Source: Limanda limanda
Lineage: Eukaryota > Chordata > Actinopteri > Pleuronectiformes > Pleuronectidae
NCBI RefSeq assembly: GCF_963576545.1
Contig: NC_083648.1
Location: forward strand, 10,527,739-10,591,738
DNA: 64,000 bases
Direction of reading: 5' to 3'
Shown: positions 40,296 to 53,075 of the stretch, piece by piece
Layout: each line of letters starts with the position of its first letter
Numbering within the stretch: the first letter of the stretch is position 1
Program-made: the position numbers and the translations under genes
The notes under the pieces: model-generated
Databases searched by the model: none
What the model was told of the DNA's origin: nothing
What the model saw: the letters and a program-made list of their open reading frames with translations, nothing else

Positions 40296-41270
40296 CTGAG
40301 AGGACAGGATAAGAAGATAAATGTTACTCAAACCTTTAATATGATGGATATGGCTGCAGGGATTCTATATTTGTGTTAGCGTCTGCAAAGTGTTAGATCG
40401 TCTGTCTGCACCTGTGGCTCCCTTGGAGCCCAATTATTATTTTGGATTATTTTCAGACACATTTGACTTGACGTCGCATTGATGTGTTTCTAACAGTGTT
40501 TGTACTACAGAGATTTACTGAAATAAGATACTGACAATCAGGCTCGAACACACGTCAGCAGGATCAACTCATTTTTAATCTTGAATGGCATTTCATGACA
40601 ATAAAGAAATTAAAAGAATAGAAATTAATGTATTAATTAACTAATGTTGTGAAAACGTCATAACCTGATCATAGTAAAGTTATCAGTGTTATCGTTGTAT
40701 TATTAAAAAGTATGCTGACAATGTTATAAAAGTACTGATACACTAACTAAAGTAATTTCAACACGTTTGATATTAAATCAATGTATCTATTATCAATAAA
40801 AGAAAATAATGTAGCCACCACAAAATATCAAACGTGCAACATTATCTTTAAATGAAGAAGACTCTAGCTCGAAGAAGTGTAATTATTATAAAAATCTAAT
40901 TTGTAAGTCATTTTTTGAATATGATGATGGCAGCATATTAAACCAGTGTTTTCCACTGTTCAGTTTTCAGCCAAGTAGGCTGATTGTGTCATGGAGACTT
41001 TGTTGGTTCTGCACAGTATCAACCATATTACCACGATAATAAACCATGATTTTAATACTGATAAAAACTTGATCGGTACTATTAACCACAGGTAATGTTA
41101 CGATGGTTTACTATGAAACTGGCAACGGTTTCAGACCCTTATTGGATCCCGTATAGTATAAAGACGGTGTAAGAACATAGACTACTTCCTGTGCAAGGAA
41201 AGTATCACTCAATTTCAGAGGAAGCAATATCTTGATAAAACAGAAGTGTGTATCAGATCAGATCAGACAC
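40296..41270 (-). other. agap3 intron within GTPase-like domain
   Basis: AT-rich, about 1 kb; nothing beyond splice signals is recognised. Confidence 0.75.
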
Positions 41271-41412
41271 CTTGTGTTCCAACGAGGACCATGGGGACCT
41301 CAGCTGTGTTCCTGTAGCTGGAGAGGCGCAGAAAGTAATTGTAGACCGTCTGGAAGCTGATCTCATCCTCCAGGCTGAAGACGAAAACCACCGCATCCAC
41401 CCAGGCAGCGAA
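41271..41412 (-). CDS. agap3: agap3 exon: GTPase-like domain core
   Basis: The exon is 142 nt, entering in phase 0 and leaving in phase 1. It encodes [20 protein letters not shown], then [20 protein letters not shown] and MVLVGTQ. VLVGTQD (the D comes from the next exon) replaces the NKxD guanine-specificity motif, as is normal in AGAPs. [12 protein letters not shown] and NYFLRL agree with AGAP3 rather than AGAP1. The borders are cctcag|TTCG and ACAAG|gtgtct. Confidence 0.95.
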
Positions 41413-43616
41413 CTGAGGACAAAGCAGAGGAGGTGACGTTGAATCACTGTGAAAAATAAAACCTCATTACAGCACGAGAACATTCACACAAATTAACGGT
41501 TTGTTTTAGAGCCACCGCGCCGCTCAGAAATGTGGTTTCGTGTCCGTACGAGTAATAGAACTTATTACTAGTTTGGAGCCGTCGTGTTCCGACAAACAGC
41601 TTCAACTATTTTAATGCGGAAACTGAAACTTCCAGTATCAATATACAGAACATCGAGTTATAAGTGAAACAGGGAAATTAAGATGTTGAAATGAAAAATA
41701 TGTGATACATTCAGAATTTACACATGTTTTCTTATGACAACTGTAGTTTCAATCATTTAAAACAAAGAAATGAAAGGATTGTATGGGGGTTTAATATACT
41801 GTCTTGTTGGTTATTTATTGATTTTTCAAGAACGATTGCCTGAATGCTTTCATCAAACATGTATATCAATATAAAGACATCTGAGCTGGTTTTTCATGCG
41901 TCTTATCTTGTAATGGCAGTTCACACATACAGACAGAAGGGGGCAGTGCAGCAGAAGCTACAACCCACTGGCTGGGCACCGTCACCAGGTGGCCTGACAG
42001 TGAAGAATGGAACCCTGCCACTGAAGCCCTTTCTGTTTTATGTATCCCCTCCGCTATCATAATCTTGGAACCATTCTATCTGCACTGTCGCATACATTCA
42101 TAATCTCCACATACTTTACGATCAAATTGCGAGAGGTCCCCCCCCCCCGGGCGGAGGAAAATCAATCCTAATCACCATCCATTCTCAGCCGGAGCAGAAC
42201 CCAGAGTAGCCCTAACGGTGACAATCAAATGATAACTATCCCCCTTGTGTTCCCCCACTTCTTCAAGCCTCCGAGCCACAACTCAGCTCAGCCTCCCTGT
42301 GAGTGGGAACATAACAGAGGCCTTTAATTATGCCACTAATTACACAGTCAGCCGACAACCGAGCTGAACTCACTCCTATTCCCCGATCTCACAGGGCGAG
42401 ATGATGCAAGTGTAAATGTGAGCTCGGGTACCTGTGGCTGCGGCGGCTCGTAGACACCGAATGATGAATTCACACCCAGATCACATGTGACAGGAGACAC
42501 TGAATCTTATGAATGAAGCCTGCAGCGGGTCGGCTTGTGTTCTCTCTGGGGCGCGTGGCTTATTAGATTCTTTTCTAATCTATGGACTGTAGGTGCAGCT
42601 TTAAACAGCGGGGACAAATAGCTCATAGTTAAGAAATGAAACTCCAAAATCCAATAGAAAACTCAACAAGCCCTAATAGTCACGCTCTGCCACATATACC
42701 ACGTTTTTGCGTGTTAGCAAAGTAAATTAAGTGTTGAACATTAGGCTTTGCTAATAAAAAGACAGGGGAAAGCTAAAACACTCCCAAGACAGTTGTTTTC
42801 CAGTGGTGGGAAATAACTACATTAATGAACTTAAGTCTGGTGCATGAACCTGTATTAATGTTTTATACTTATTCTGCTACTTAGCAGAAGGAACAAGAAA
42901 TATTGATTTTAGAGCTCAAACAATATGGATTCTTGGGCATTATTCACTGCAGGCTGCGGGAATCAACCCTGTAAATGAAAGGACATAAAAATGTCTATAA
43001 CACTGAGAGGAACTGTGGAACTCAGTGATAGGTCTGTGTGACTTGTCAGATCACATTTGATGCAGCAGTTGTTTTCATTGATTTTAATAAAAATGTATTT
43101 TAGCAGCTTTATATGTGATTTCACTCGAATATTTCCAATTTATGCTGCTTTCTATTCCACTGTACTCCAGCACATTTCAGAAGATAATACCACATTTCTA
43201 CTCCATAACTTATATTTGATAGAATTATTTAGTAGTTACTCAGTCACACAGAAGTTGTTTATATCAATGTCAAAACAGGGTGATGCAGATACTGTGCAAT
43301 CAGAAAGTCAGAATGAATATCAGCCTATATTCAGAAAGCATGGGCACCAGATGCTAAGTTGATTTAAGCCCTGGATCATCAGTATGTGGGAGGTAAGACC
43401 CAACACTGTCTGGAAAAAACATGGAATAACTGAGTGTATCTGACGGCTGCTCCGTCATTTATCAGGACTGGATTAGTGGGAAGAAATTCCTCCATTTATC
43501 ACATTTGAAGAAGCATAAACCGACTGATCACATTATCAATAACATCCCACTCGAATACTCTTCATATTTCACAAAGTAAAGGGACGCATCCATATCTGCT
43601 GCACTGTCCCTTTGAT

Positions 43617-43673
<57 letters not shown>

Positions 43674-43873
43674 ACACAAAGATTTTGGCTCAGATTGCTC
43701 ATTGATCTGTTGCTGCCCTTTGAGTGCTTTAGGAAGAAGGACCACAGAGCAGCGTCACACTGCTCCAGACAGTCCTGCAGAGCAGTGACGCTCTGTCTGT
43801 GAACGGTTCCCATCTGCATCACAGTCTGCAGTCTCATCTCTGGACCCTCGGAGAGAAGGAACAGCGGTCGTAC
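41413..43873 (-). other. agap3 intron within GTPase-like domain
   Basis: Holds a CA array (43,619-43,671) and otherwise AT-rich unique sequence. The 101-codon plus-strand frame at 43,057 has no domain or splice support. Confidence 0.72.
43619..43671 (+). repeat. (CA)n microsatellite
   Basis: About 26 units, 200 bp from the switch II exon. Confidence 0.95.
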
Positions 43874-43959
43874 CTGCAGCTCTGGAGGGCCTCCTTCATC
43901 TCGGATCAGAAGAAGGTAGCTCTGTCCGTCCACCACGATTTCTTTCTTGAACCGTCCAC
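43874..43959 (-). CDS. agap3: agap3 exon: GTPase-like domain switch II region
   Basis: The exon is 86 nt, entering in phase 1 (G|GT) and leaving in phase 0. It encodes [18 protein letters not shown] then [14 protein letters not shown] occupies the place of the DxxG G3 motif. ELQ rather than EAQ at the end is AGAP3-like. The borders are tcatcag|GTGG and CTGCAG|gtacg. A long CA array lies about 200 bp downstream in the intron. Confidence 0.95.
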
Positions 43960-45765
43960 CTGATGAAGAAGAGGAGAGATATTTATTTCAAGAGTCAATT
44001 AAAATTCCATGTTGTTTACGGCCGAGTACTAGCAAAAAAAATGCTGTCTTTCCAGAGGTACAACAACACATCACCAGTTAAATTAACTATATGTTACTAT
44101 GACCACTAGGAGTCTCTCGATCAAAACAACAAGAGACCGGGTTGAATGCAGTTTTGGTCTTCACCACCATTGCAGATGAAAATCTACCTGATGAGACTCA
44201 GGGATACATCTAAATTGGCAACACAGTATATGTCCGACATCCATGAACGATTCCTGATTCAGTAAGGTGCTTATTGAAGTCATTCCTTGTTCAAGGTTAG
44301 CGTTATAGCTTTGAGCTGCACTTTGACAAATTGTTCGTTGTTCAATCCCAATGTGTTCGTATATAGGTGGCTGTTTGAATGAGTACTGACAGGAAAAGGG
44401 CCAATCGGATTCCAGCTAGGACCAGTGCCCCTCTGACCCTGCGTTAGACAGTCATTCATTGCTAGTGACCACTTCCAACAATGGAGGGAGATAATAGCTA
44501 ACTGGCTAGTGGAGGGTTTGTTCCTTCCTCATACGTCGGTTTCCCTGTAAGTTGTAGCGGAGAAGAGTAAAGCCACAGGTAGCGTAGATATGGTAGCGAT
44601 GAAGATGACACATCCCGTTCCCTTGAATACGTTCAGGGATTTCTCAGAGTTCCAACATTGTTGGAAACATGAAGGAGAATTTAAGGACAAGATATATATA
44701 ATATACGTCTAGTCATTTAAAGGAGAACTGTAACATTATATTTTCAATCGTAAAATAAACCATTTTTCCTCAAAGCACAGCTCGACATGTCTAAGAAAAA
44801 AGTTTGGTGAAGTGAGTTAAACTGCAGCTTCTTGATTTTCCTCAAAGTGTTGCCGTTATATGATCATATGCCGACAGGAAGCCAGGTCTCTCCGGAGCCA
44901 ATTATACGGACGAGAAATCCCCGTTTAGCATGTCTAATGCACAGCTGCTGAGCGAACGAGTTCAGCGCCACCGCCGCGAGTCCTGGAAAGACCCAGCTCT
45001 CACTTTACAAACACCATCAGGCTGCATGTACACTCTATCCATCACTTCACTGAGTGAGCTACACTAGTGAAGAGATAGGAATATTGGAATAAATTAACGC
45101 ATGGATTAAAATGAGAGGGAGGGAATCAATGGGAGATCAAATCAGAAATCCTCTGAACTGGTGTGCCTCGTGTCACACCATGTCTACAGGGTAGTAGTGA
45201 GGAGCTGACACTTGGCCGCAACGGAGTGTTATGCAACCTCTTCATTCCCTTTCAGATTCAAATGCATATTCCTTGCCGCTAGTAACGCTGGCTGCAGATA
45301 AACAGCAGGCTGATGGGAGAACTCCGCAATAAATTAGATTTTGCATATAATCTGAATAGTTTTGGGATCCTATGGGGATTAGGAACATTTACATTAGAAA
45401 GCATTGGAAGCTGTGCCTTATGAATGGGAAATATGATGAAAAAAAGCAAAGGAAATATCCAGACATGAATAAAAGGCTAAATAAAATTACACCTGCTATA
45501 TGTTTCCAGGTATTTCACAAGCAGATATGTTTGCTAACATCTAGAAGCACTGATCTCACATCATAGGAGAGATATGGAGGGAAATACAGTAGCTAGTTCT
45601 TGTCATTTTGAATAGGCAGAAAGATTTCCTGTCTGAACAAGCAAATACGTATCACTCGAGCCAAGCTTCCACCCGGTTAAGTCCACTTTAGCCCGCTTGG
45701 CAAATGGGGGACTCTCCCAGCCTTTTGCACCAGCTCTCGAGCCCGGGAGGATGCTGGTTGTGTAA

Positions 45766-45804
45766 CAGAGAGAGAGAGAGAGACAGAGAGAGCGATAGAG
45801 AGAG
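45766..45804 (+). repeat. (GA)n low-complexity tract
   Basis: Imperfect GA repeat with two interruptions. Confidence 0.8.
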
Positions 45805-46512
45805 ATTCATGAACCACCAGCCAGCTTCTTTTTTCTCTCTCTTCCACTGAACTCACACAGCTTTGGAGATTCAGACAAAGGACTGAGAAACTACGTGTCT
45901 GTGCGTTTCTGAATCCTGCTCAAAGGGAGAGAAGAGATGAGGAGGATCTCATTACGCCGAGACCAGATTCATCACAGTTTGTGTGGACGCTGGCAGCGAG
46001 TCCTGCATGTCACGCCGGAGAAGCCTCACTGAAACCAGTTTGTGTAACGGAGGCGTGCGGATGTGGCGAAAAACACGCGTGGAATCTGAGGCAAATATTT
46101 CAGTTACATAATCATCCAGGAGGCCGTTGTCTTAATTTAGAGCCGAGTTGATACAACGCATCGAAAAACTGAAAAGCAGCGCTGGGAGTAAAATGCAGCA
46201 CACTGTCAGGCTCTTCTCTTCCTCCGACACGGTGAGGAGTAATGATGAATAATTTAAACGTGTTGTCAAAGCTCACATTAAAATAAGGCGACTAATAACC
46301 GTGCAAACTGCCTACAGAGAGACGGTGAGTCGGTGGGCACGGTTTAACACGCAGTGAGCACACTCTGCTTACCACGAGGCTTAGACCTTGACACAGAGCC
46401 ACAATCCGACAGAGCTCCATCCGGTGTTGCCATGGCAACACACCCCGGTACCTTATTTTTTTCAGATATCATAGCAAAAGCCCAGGAACAAAACACTGAC
46501 GAGAAAACACAC

Positions 46513-46537
46513 AAACACACACACACACACACACACA
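46513..46537 (+). repeat. (CA)n microsatellite
   Basis: About 12 units. Confidence 0.88.
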
Positions 46538-47761
46538 GGCATGGCTGCTGAACCTTCCTCCGCTGGGCAAAGCTTTCTGCAATGCAAACGCCCGACCTGA
46601 AGCAAAGTCATGTGTCAGAGCACATAAGAAGCAAAGGGCAGCTGCTCATCATGAGACAGGTATGTTGTATCACAGCAACACGCCGCCGTGCAAGAGCTCA
46701 CGTTTGTTCCTTGATTACAGCAACAACACTCGCTCTGTTTTTCCTGCATTTTTCCACCATTGATTTCTCGAGGACTAATTAAGCTATGAACATTTTCCTC
46801 CCTTGGTGCAGTGAAATGCCAGAAACTAATTATGCACTTCATGTCTCATCCTCGCTATAATTACTCGTAAAATGAAACACTGCAAAACCCCTCAAAGATC
46901 ATCAGCTAAGTCTGGGTTTGCCAACATCTCTGTGCGTATTTCGAAGGAGAGGACGTACCTTTCGGGGCCAGAAGGGGGCGTTCTCAGTATGATTTTTGCT
47001 GATAAATTCTAGGATATCAGATTTTCAAATCTTAACAAGTTAGTTACAACTGGCGTGGGGGGGTCCCTTCCTGCAGATGAGACATACGGAGACATGTTGA
47101 ACCGGCTCATTCTCCATCAGGACACCCAGGAAGTTAATGCTTTACGGCTGTGATCAAAATCTTACATCTGAAGTCTCAGATAATTGATGGAGTTCAGTTT
47201 TACCTTCATGCGGAACCTTCACATCCCTAATTTACTGGGAAAGTTACACTTTGTCATTATCTCACCAGTGATAGTGGAGGAACGAAATGGAAATTCATCA
47301 ACTGAGCCACACCAATTATAAATGCTGGCATCGAGAAGCTTGATATAATCAAACACACAACAGGCTAATTAGGAAAAACACTCTCACAAGGCAAACTGGT
47401 GCCATGCGTCATGTAAACATCCTAATACACACGTCCTGATAAACCACCCATCTGAGCAGAGGAGCAGTCAGAGCCAACTCCACTTTATTCTGGTGAAAAA
47501 CAAAAGGAAGCTAATTTAGCAGTCAGCGGGTGTCTGTATAATTTGACTTTTGAAAAGCATCATCGGGCGACATCATCGAGCCTCACGTCACTTCACTTTC
47601 ATTCGTCAGTAAAAATGTTATTTCACACAAGCTGTGAGGTAAATGAGCAGCGTGATAATGACATTAAAGGAGCCACACTTCACTTTGGGATTGAATCAGC
47701 TCCTCCTGACCATAGACTGTATATATAAGCTCCTGACCCTTCACCTCCAGGAGACTCTTAC

Positions 47762-47849
47762 CTTCGGGAGACTCCTCCTGCACGTACGTCCCCGTCAGGT
47801 ACCGGTGCACCAAGGCCGACTTCCCACTGGACAGATTCCCCACAATGCC
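47762..47849 (-). CDS. agap3: agap3 exon: GTPase-like domain P-loop
   Basis: The exon is 88 nt, enters in phase 0 and leaves in phase 1. It encodes [14 protein letters not shown] followed by the segment ending QEESPEG. The G1/P-loop pattern GxxxxGKS is intact, including the lysine and serine that contact phosphates and magnesium in the Ras superfamily. The acceptor is ctgcag|GGC and the donor GAAG|gtaag. The following [11 protein letters not shown] corresponds to the switch I region typical of AGAP proteins. Confidence 0.95.
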
Positions 47850-49317
47850 CTGCAGGGACCAGAGCAGAAATACAGTGAGTATGACATGTTCACAGCAGAG
47901 GAAGGAGACATAAGAGACCATAATGGTGACCTGAAAAAAAAAACGATCTCAGCACAAGGTGTTCCTGGAGCTTTCAGCCTTGCTCAGCAATTTCCTCCAC
48001 TGAGCGAGGCCACAAATTGTGTCAGAAGAATTTGTAAATACAAAAAATGCCAACCCTATTTTTGTCAAGCTCTTTCCGAGGTCAACAGTGAACATTTAAC
48101 GTCAATCATAAAAGTGGTTTTGCAGGTTTCAGCCCATTATTGACTTTTTATTACGGTCAACAACAAAAAAAACTGCATCTAGGTGACAAAGTGATAAACA
48201 TTAAATCTTCACCTTCACTTAACTGCTCCACATCAGCAGTTTCCCTGTACTGCCACTGGCAAGTATCGTTTTTAAAGCGTCAAAGAATAGATGATTTCCG
48301 GTAAAGTAGCGTTAGTGAGAGCTAGCCAAAACACTTCTAATACTTATAATCTTTCATGCTGGAAAGTCCCACATTAAAAAGGCATTATGTACAGTATGAA
48401 AGACATTCATTCTGAGGGGTGGCTCTAGTCTTGCTAATTACAAAACGAAAAAAGCAACCATCACTTCCTTACAGGGTGGGTAGCATACGGCTGTTAACAT
48501 ATATAATGTTAGTTGTGATTTTTGAAGGTATCTCGACGTCTATATGTATGAACTGTAAAATGTTGCACACCTTTAAACTTGATTTTTGAAAAGTGCTGTA
48601 TAAATAAAGTTTTTTACACTTCTCATAATAAGATGATAGATCTCTATCTTGGTGTGTGCAGCACTATTTGCCGTGTCCTCGTGCTGTGGTCCATCTCGTC
48701 AGTCAGACCTCATAGTTTCAGTTCAACTTATCTTTGACTCTTAAGTCTGTGTACTTGTACGACCTTTGTATGGAGCACATGCACCCCCATTACAGCCATA
48801 AATAGAATTATTTATTCATCAGCGTGGGAAGTGCTGGTGTACGATGTGCAAAATGAATAATGGCCTAATTTTAAAACCTCAAATAATCCACATTAGTATC
48901 TGCCTCAGAATTGCAACATCGCTCTGGCTGTAATTACCTTTCAGAGTTATGCAACTTTTACTGAAAATAGAAACGGGACTTATTCTGCTTCTGTAAATGT
49001 TGCAAATCAAATCAAAAGTACTGTATGCTTAGAAAAGGGTGGGCAGTGACGGAAAGTGCTGTTGTTTTGTAGTCGAGGAACAGAACCACAAAAGGGCCGG
49101 TCCGTTACACAGGCTGTGTGAGGTTGAATCATTATGAGGAAAGTCCTGTGGCCAACATCGATTTGGTTTCCACCTCTTCCCTGCTTCCTCTCCCTGGTGT
49201 CCGGGCCGAGCCCAACTACTGCAGCGCCTTCAGGGTGATGCATGGTGGAGGGTGGGCCGATGAAGCCAGCATGTCTGGGAAGAACAAAGGCTGCAACATG
49301 CCTCATCCCCTCCCTCT

Positions 49318-49386
49318 TCCTCCTCCTCCTCCTCCTCCTCCTCCTCCTCCTCCTCCTCCTCCTCCTCCTCCTCCTCCTCCTCCTCC
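49318..49386 (+). repeat. (TCC)n microsatellite
   Basis: About 23 perfect trinucleotide units. Confidence 0.95.
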
Positions 49387-50404
49387 CACCATCGCCCTCC
49401 TCTTCTCCGGATCATTAGTGGGTGTTAAAGTCAGGTATGGTTCTAATTATAGGGACGTGTGAGGCACAGGAGAACAGATCTGTTTCAGGTCTTTCCAAGT
49501 CGACCCTCTCCATAATTGAAGTGTATATATGGAGAGGTTCCCCCGGCAGAATTAACTACGCATACGCTTTAAGTTAGTAAAAGTTGTCAGCTATGTTCCT
49601 TGAAAGCTATGAGTCAACAAAAATCGACTTGAAACGTGGAGCGGATCCAGGGTTCCTGCTGTTTTCACTGCTTTGCTTTGTAACCTGCTGCTATATGGGC
49701 TTCATGAAATCAAATTGCCTCATCAGCGGGAAAGCTTTTACTCTCTTTCAACTCTGATGTGGGAATGTGAGTGTGCAGATTTCAAAGGAGGACGATCACG
49801 TAAAGGTTTGACCACGGTTGAGCTGCCATCATGAAAGTACAGGAGCCAGGGTGCAGCTGCACAGCTGGAGCAGATGTTTGAGAGGATTCCTCATCATTTC
49901 AAATAATAATTCGACCCCAGCTGCGATCATTACTATCTCAGTGGCATGAAAAAGAAGAAAATGACTTTGCCATCTTATTTTTTTTTTTTTTAAATCATAA
50001 GCCTCTGTTCAGTGTGACCTTATCGCTGAACAGCTACTCTGTGAAAGTTGAATCATGGAAACACTTAATTCAGTCTCTCCAGGTCCGTTTGGTAAACCCC
50101 TGTGTGCAGCTGCCAATTAACACCGTAGAAATATAAAAGGGAACTGAAGCATTTCAAGAGCTTGAAAGACGAAAGAAGAAAGTTTGTCTTTGCGCTCGCC
50201 GCTGTGAATCTCCCCCCCACACACCCCTCTTTTTATCCCATTGAAGTTTTCTCCTTTGCAAGGTGCTGCAACAATGAATTTACCTAACATGGAATTATCA
50301 TTTCAGCTGGCAGAACGGTGGAGAGCAGGTTTTCAAGGCAGCTCGTCTCTATGGGTGGAAGACATTAAACCATGTGAGGATGTTAGCTGCGCATTTGGCA
50401 TTGG

Positions 50405-50506
<102 letters not shown>

Positions 50507-50815
50507 CACTGGCTGCTGGGATCAGACCCAGGATGTGTCACTAGTCTCGCCCAAAACTGTCACTCATCTCGTGTCCTGCTGCAAGCAACCCTGCATCTCC
50601 ATGCCAACGCATCCCATTAAAAATCACCCACTATACCAGCCAGGGAGGAAATGTCCGGCCAGTTCTCGCTCATGCAAAATACAGGACCGGTTCTAGATGG
50701 ACAGAGAACGTGCTTTCCCACTGACTGACGCTGTGATCTCTCATCGGCGAGATGAAACCGTGCGAGGGGGCGAACTGACAGAGGGGACAGTTAGTAATTT
50801 GAAATGTTCTCTCAC

Positions 50816-50874
50816 CACTTTCAGCTCTGGCACTGACCGACTCAATGTCCACTCCTGACTGTTGACAAAAGAGT
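50816..50874 (-). CDS. agap3: agap3 exon: start of common region (DSFVNSQEWTLSRSVPELKV)
   Basis: The exon is 59 nt with acceptor tttcag|AC and donor AAAGTG|gtgag. Two bases complete an Asp codon from the preceding phase-1 exon, then 19 codons follow and it ends in phase 0. The residues DSFVNSQEWTLSRSVPELKV match the segment directly before the GTPase P-loop in AGAP3; AGAP1 has DAFVNS here. This is the common exon to which both candidate first exons in the window can splice. Confidence 0.93.
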
Positions 50875-51409
50875 CTGAAACGAGAAAAGAGGAGAGAAAG
50901 CAGGTTATTTCAAGCAGCAGTTTCCCATCTGACCCCAGCTGCAGGTACAGCAGTATGTCCCACTGGATGATGTAGTGATAATGATGAAGTGTCTTTACAG
51001 CTGCAGTTTGTGAGCTGTCATAATGTGTGCAACAAGTTCTGTGATGGATCGTTCAGCTGTAAAAACCGATATGATGACACCTCAGCAATCTTGTCAGGTA
51101 TTTAGTATCTTTCCAACGACACACTGTCCTGATTTCCCCTCGTTTTTTATTACCTTTACACATAGATAACGTGCTGCACCCGGCTAACTGAAGCTGGAGG
51201 ATAACAGTAAGGAAGATATTGCTTTTCAACCTGGTGCACTTTGACCTTTACTTCTGCCATAACCTCAGTTCTTTGTTTTTTTGCCCCAGCTATTACAATA
51301 AAATATTTGATCAGCGTAAGTAGAAAACCAAACAGCTTAACAAATTAGAGCTGCAATTAAAAGAGAATTAATAAATCAACAGGAAATCTATCTGCAACTG
51401 CCACTATTA

Positions 51410-51610
51410 AGGGGTCTGATCCAGAATTTTACCCCCACTCTCTTTAACATATTGAGATAAGGAGGTTTTGACATTTTCACGGATTGTCCAAGGGAATAAT
51501 TCACGGTACTTGGTAAAAAAATATCAGCCATGGGAAATTTGGGGCATCGTGATTCATATTAAGGGGACTGTTGGATGTATGCGCTCTGTACTGAGTACAA
51601 TTCTACAACT
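51410..51610 (+). repeat. dispersed teleost repeat family, copy 3 (3' part)
   Basis: Shares gtctgatccagaatttta, agggaataattcacgg, aaggggactgttgga and tgcgctctgtactgagt with the family. Confidence 0.55.
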
Positions 51611-52829
51611 TGACAACCTATGAAACACACCAAACTAAAGAAGAACTTTGTGAAACACTTGTTAGCAGAATCTCTATATAAGGTTTCAACACAGAGCCAT
51701 TCCTGAGGAGGATTTAGCTAATCCATTTAATAGACACCTATTAAAAGGTCCTGATTCTACTTGTCGGCTGCTTCCTAGTGACATTTCGAGACTCGGTAGT
51801 AGAGCTTTAAAAATGGCCAGTGGGAGAGAGTACTTTAAAGAACCACGAAAACCCTCAGGAGTAAAAAAAAAACTGAAAACAAATACTAACTCTGCTGCCA
51901 GTTTCCCACAGAGAGGGAGCACACACTGCTGGGTCATAACAACTATTAGAACGAAGGCCACCTTCCTGTTTTGGATCATGGCTCTAAAGCCTCCGAGTAG
52001 AAGATGCTATCTCTAATACAGGAGTGTAGACTTCCTGTCTCCAGGTAACAAGGTGTGCGGTACGCCCCCCCCAGGGTCTAAACCATAACAATTAAAGTTT
52101 AAATCCACCCAACAGGGGGCCCTCATTACTCTAAGCCTGTTGGTTGCAGCAGCAGCGGTTTCCCTTTGTGCCCTGGACAGTGAGAATATGAATAGAGTGA
52201 CAGCGTAAACAGTCCAGTATCCATGCTCACTATGAGAAACATTTGTGTTTTGTCTATATGATTTATGCTTAAAGCACATGGGCCGTGACTCACAGCTGAG
52301 CAGACCTGAGCCAAAAATTCCTTTACTCACTACAATTAGAGTAAAAGGCCCCTCAGCTGAAATGTTTACGTATTTTCTGATCTCCCTTTACAAAGAGCTT
52401 TGTGTGTCTCACTCGTCGTGGGAGGGGAGACGAGTAGGACGGGCCTTCCACCGCGGTTCGTACGTGGGACAGAGCATCGTCTCTAAAACAACACGTCCCT
52501 CATGTGGAGCTCGGACATGTCGGGACATGATTGGAAGGCGCTCACCTGATTCGGTTTTAAAAAGCAGGAAACAAATCAGTGCTCTTCTGAGGTGATATCA
52601 GATAAAAGGTTGTCGCCTCATTTCCTTGGATTTCCTGTCGTTTTGTAAACTTCCATTAGTCCCATTATATGAAGGTTTTCATTTATGGCCTGTGAATGTT
52701 TTCCGTCACATAATTGGAGGGTTGGTAAAGATGAAAAAGTCACAACTAACAATTAGACAAACACATTGGAGGGTTCCAGTATTTAGTGTTTGCTGCGGTA
52801 ACCCAACATTAACACAGAGGCAGCTAGGA

Positions 52830-53075
52830 TAACCCTCAGTAGAGGCCCAACAGTCCCCTGAAATACAGACTGCACCAAATTTCACACACTCAGATATTAG
52901 TTCCCTAAATATGCCTGATTCCTTTTATGTAGATCCATAAATTATTTCCTGGGAAATTGGTGAAAACGTCCAAAAACCTGCAAAGCCCCATCTCCCAATG
53001 TCATTCCGAGTTCCGTAGTGATCTGTCCTGTAGTTTTATGTAAAGCTGCTAACTTCCAGACAAACATACACATAA
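52830..53075 (-). repeat. dispersed teleost repeat family, copy 4 (inverted)
   Basis: On the minus strand it reads the family blocks aaataatttatggatct, aggcatatttagggaac, gtgtgaaatttggtgcag and aggggactgttgggcct in order. Confidence 0.6.

Larger units (their letters stand above)
43960..47761 (-). other. agap3 intron within GTPase-like domain
   Basis: Contains GA repeats (about 45,766-45,804), a CA run (46,513-46,537) and unique AT-rich sequence. No exon is seen. Confidence 0.72.

Noticed and set aside
47643..48143. 166-codon plus-strand ORF overlapping the P-loop exon
   Set aside because: Antisense to a confident agap3 exon; composition looks like shadow and intron sequence.
49118..49462. 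Proline-run and glutamate-run ORFs on both strands
   Set aside because: Direct translation of the (TCC)n microsatellite.
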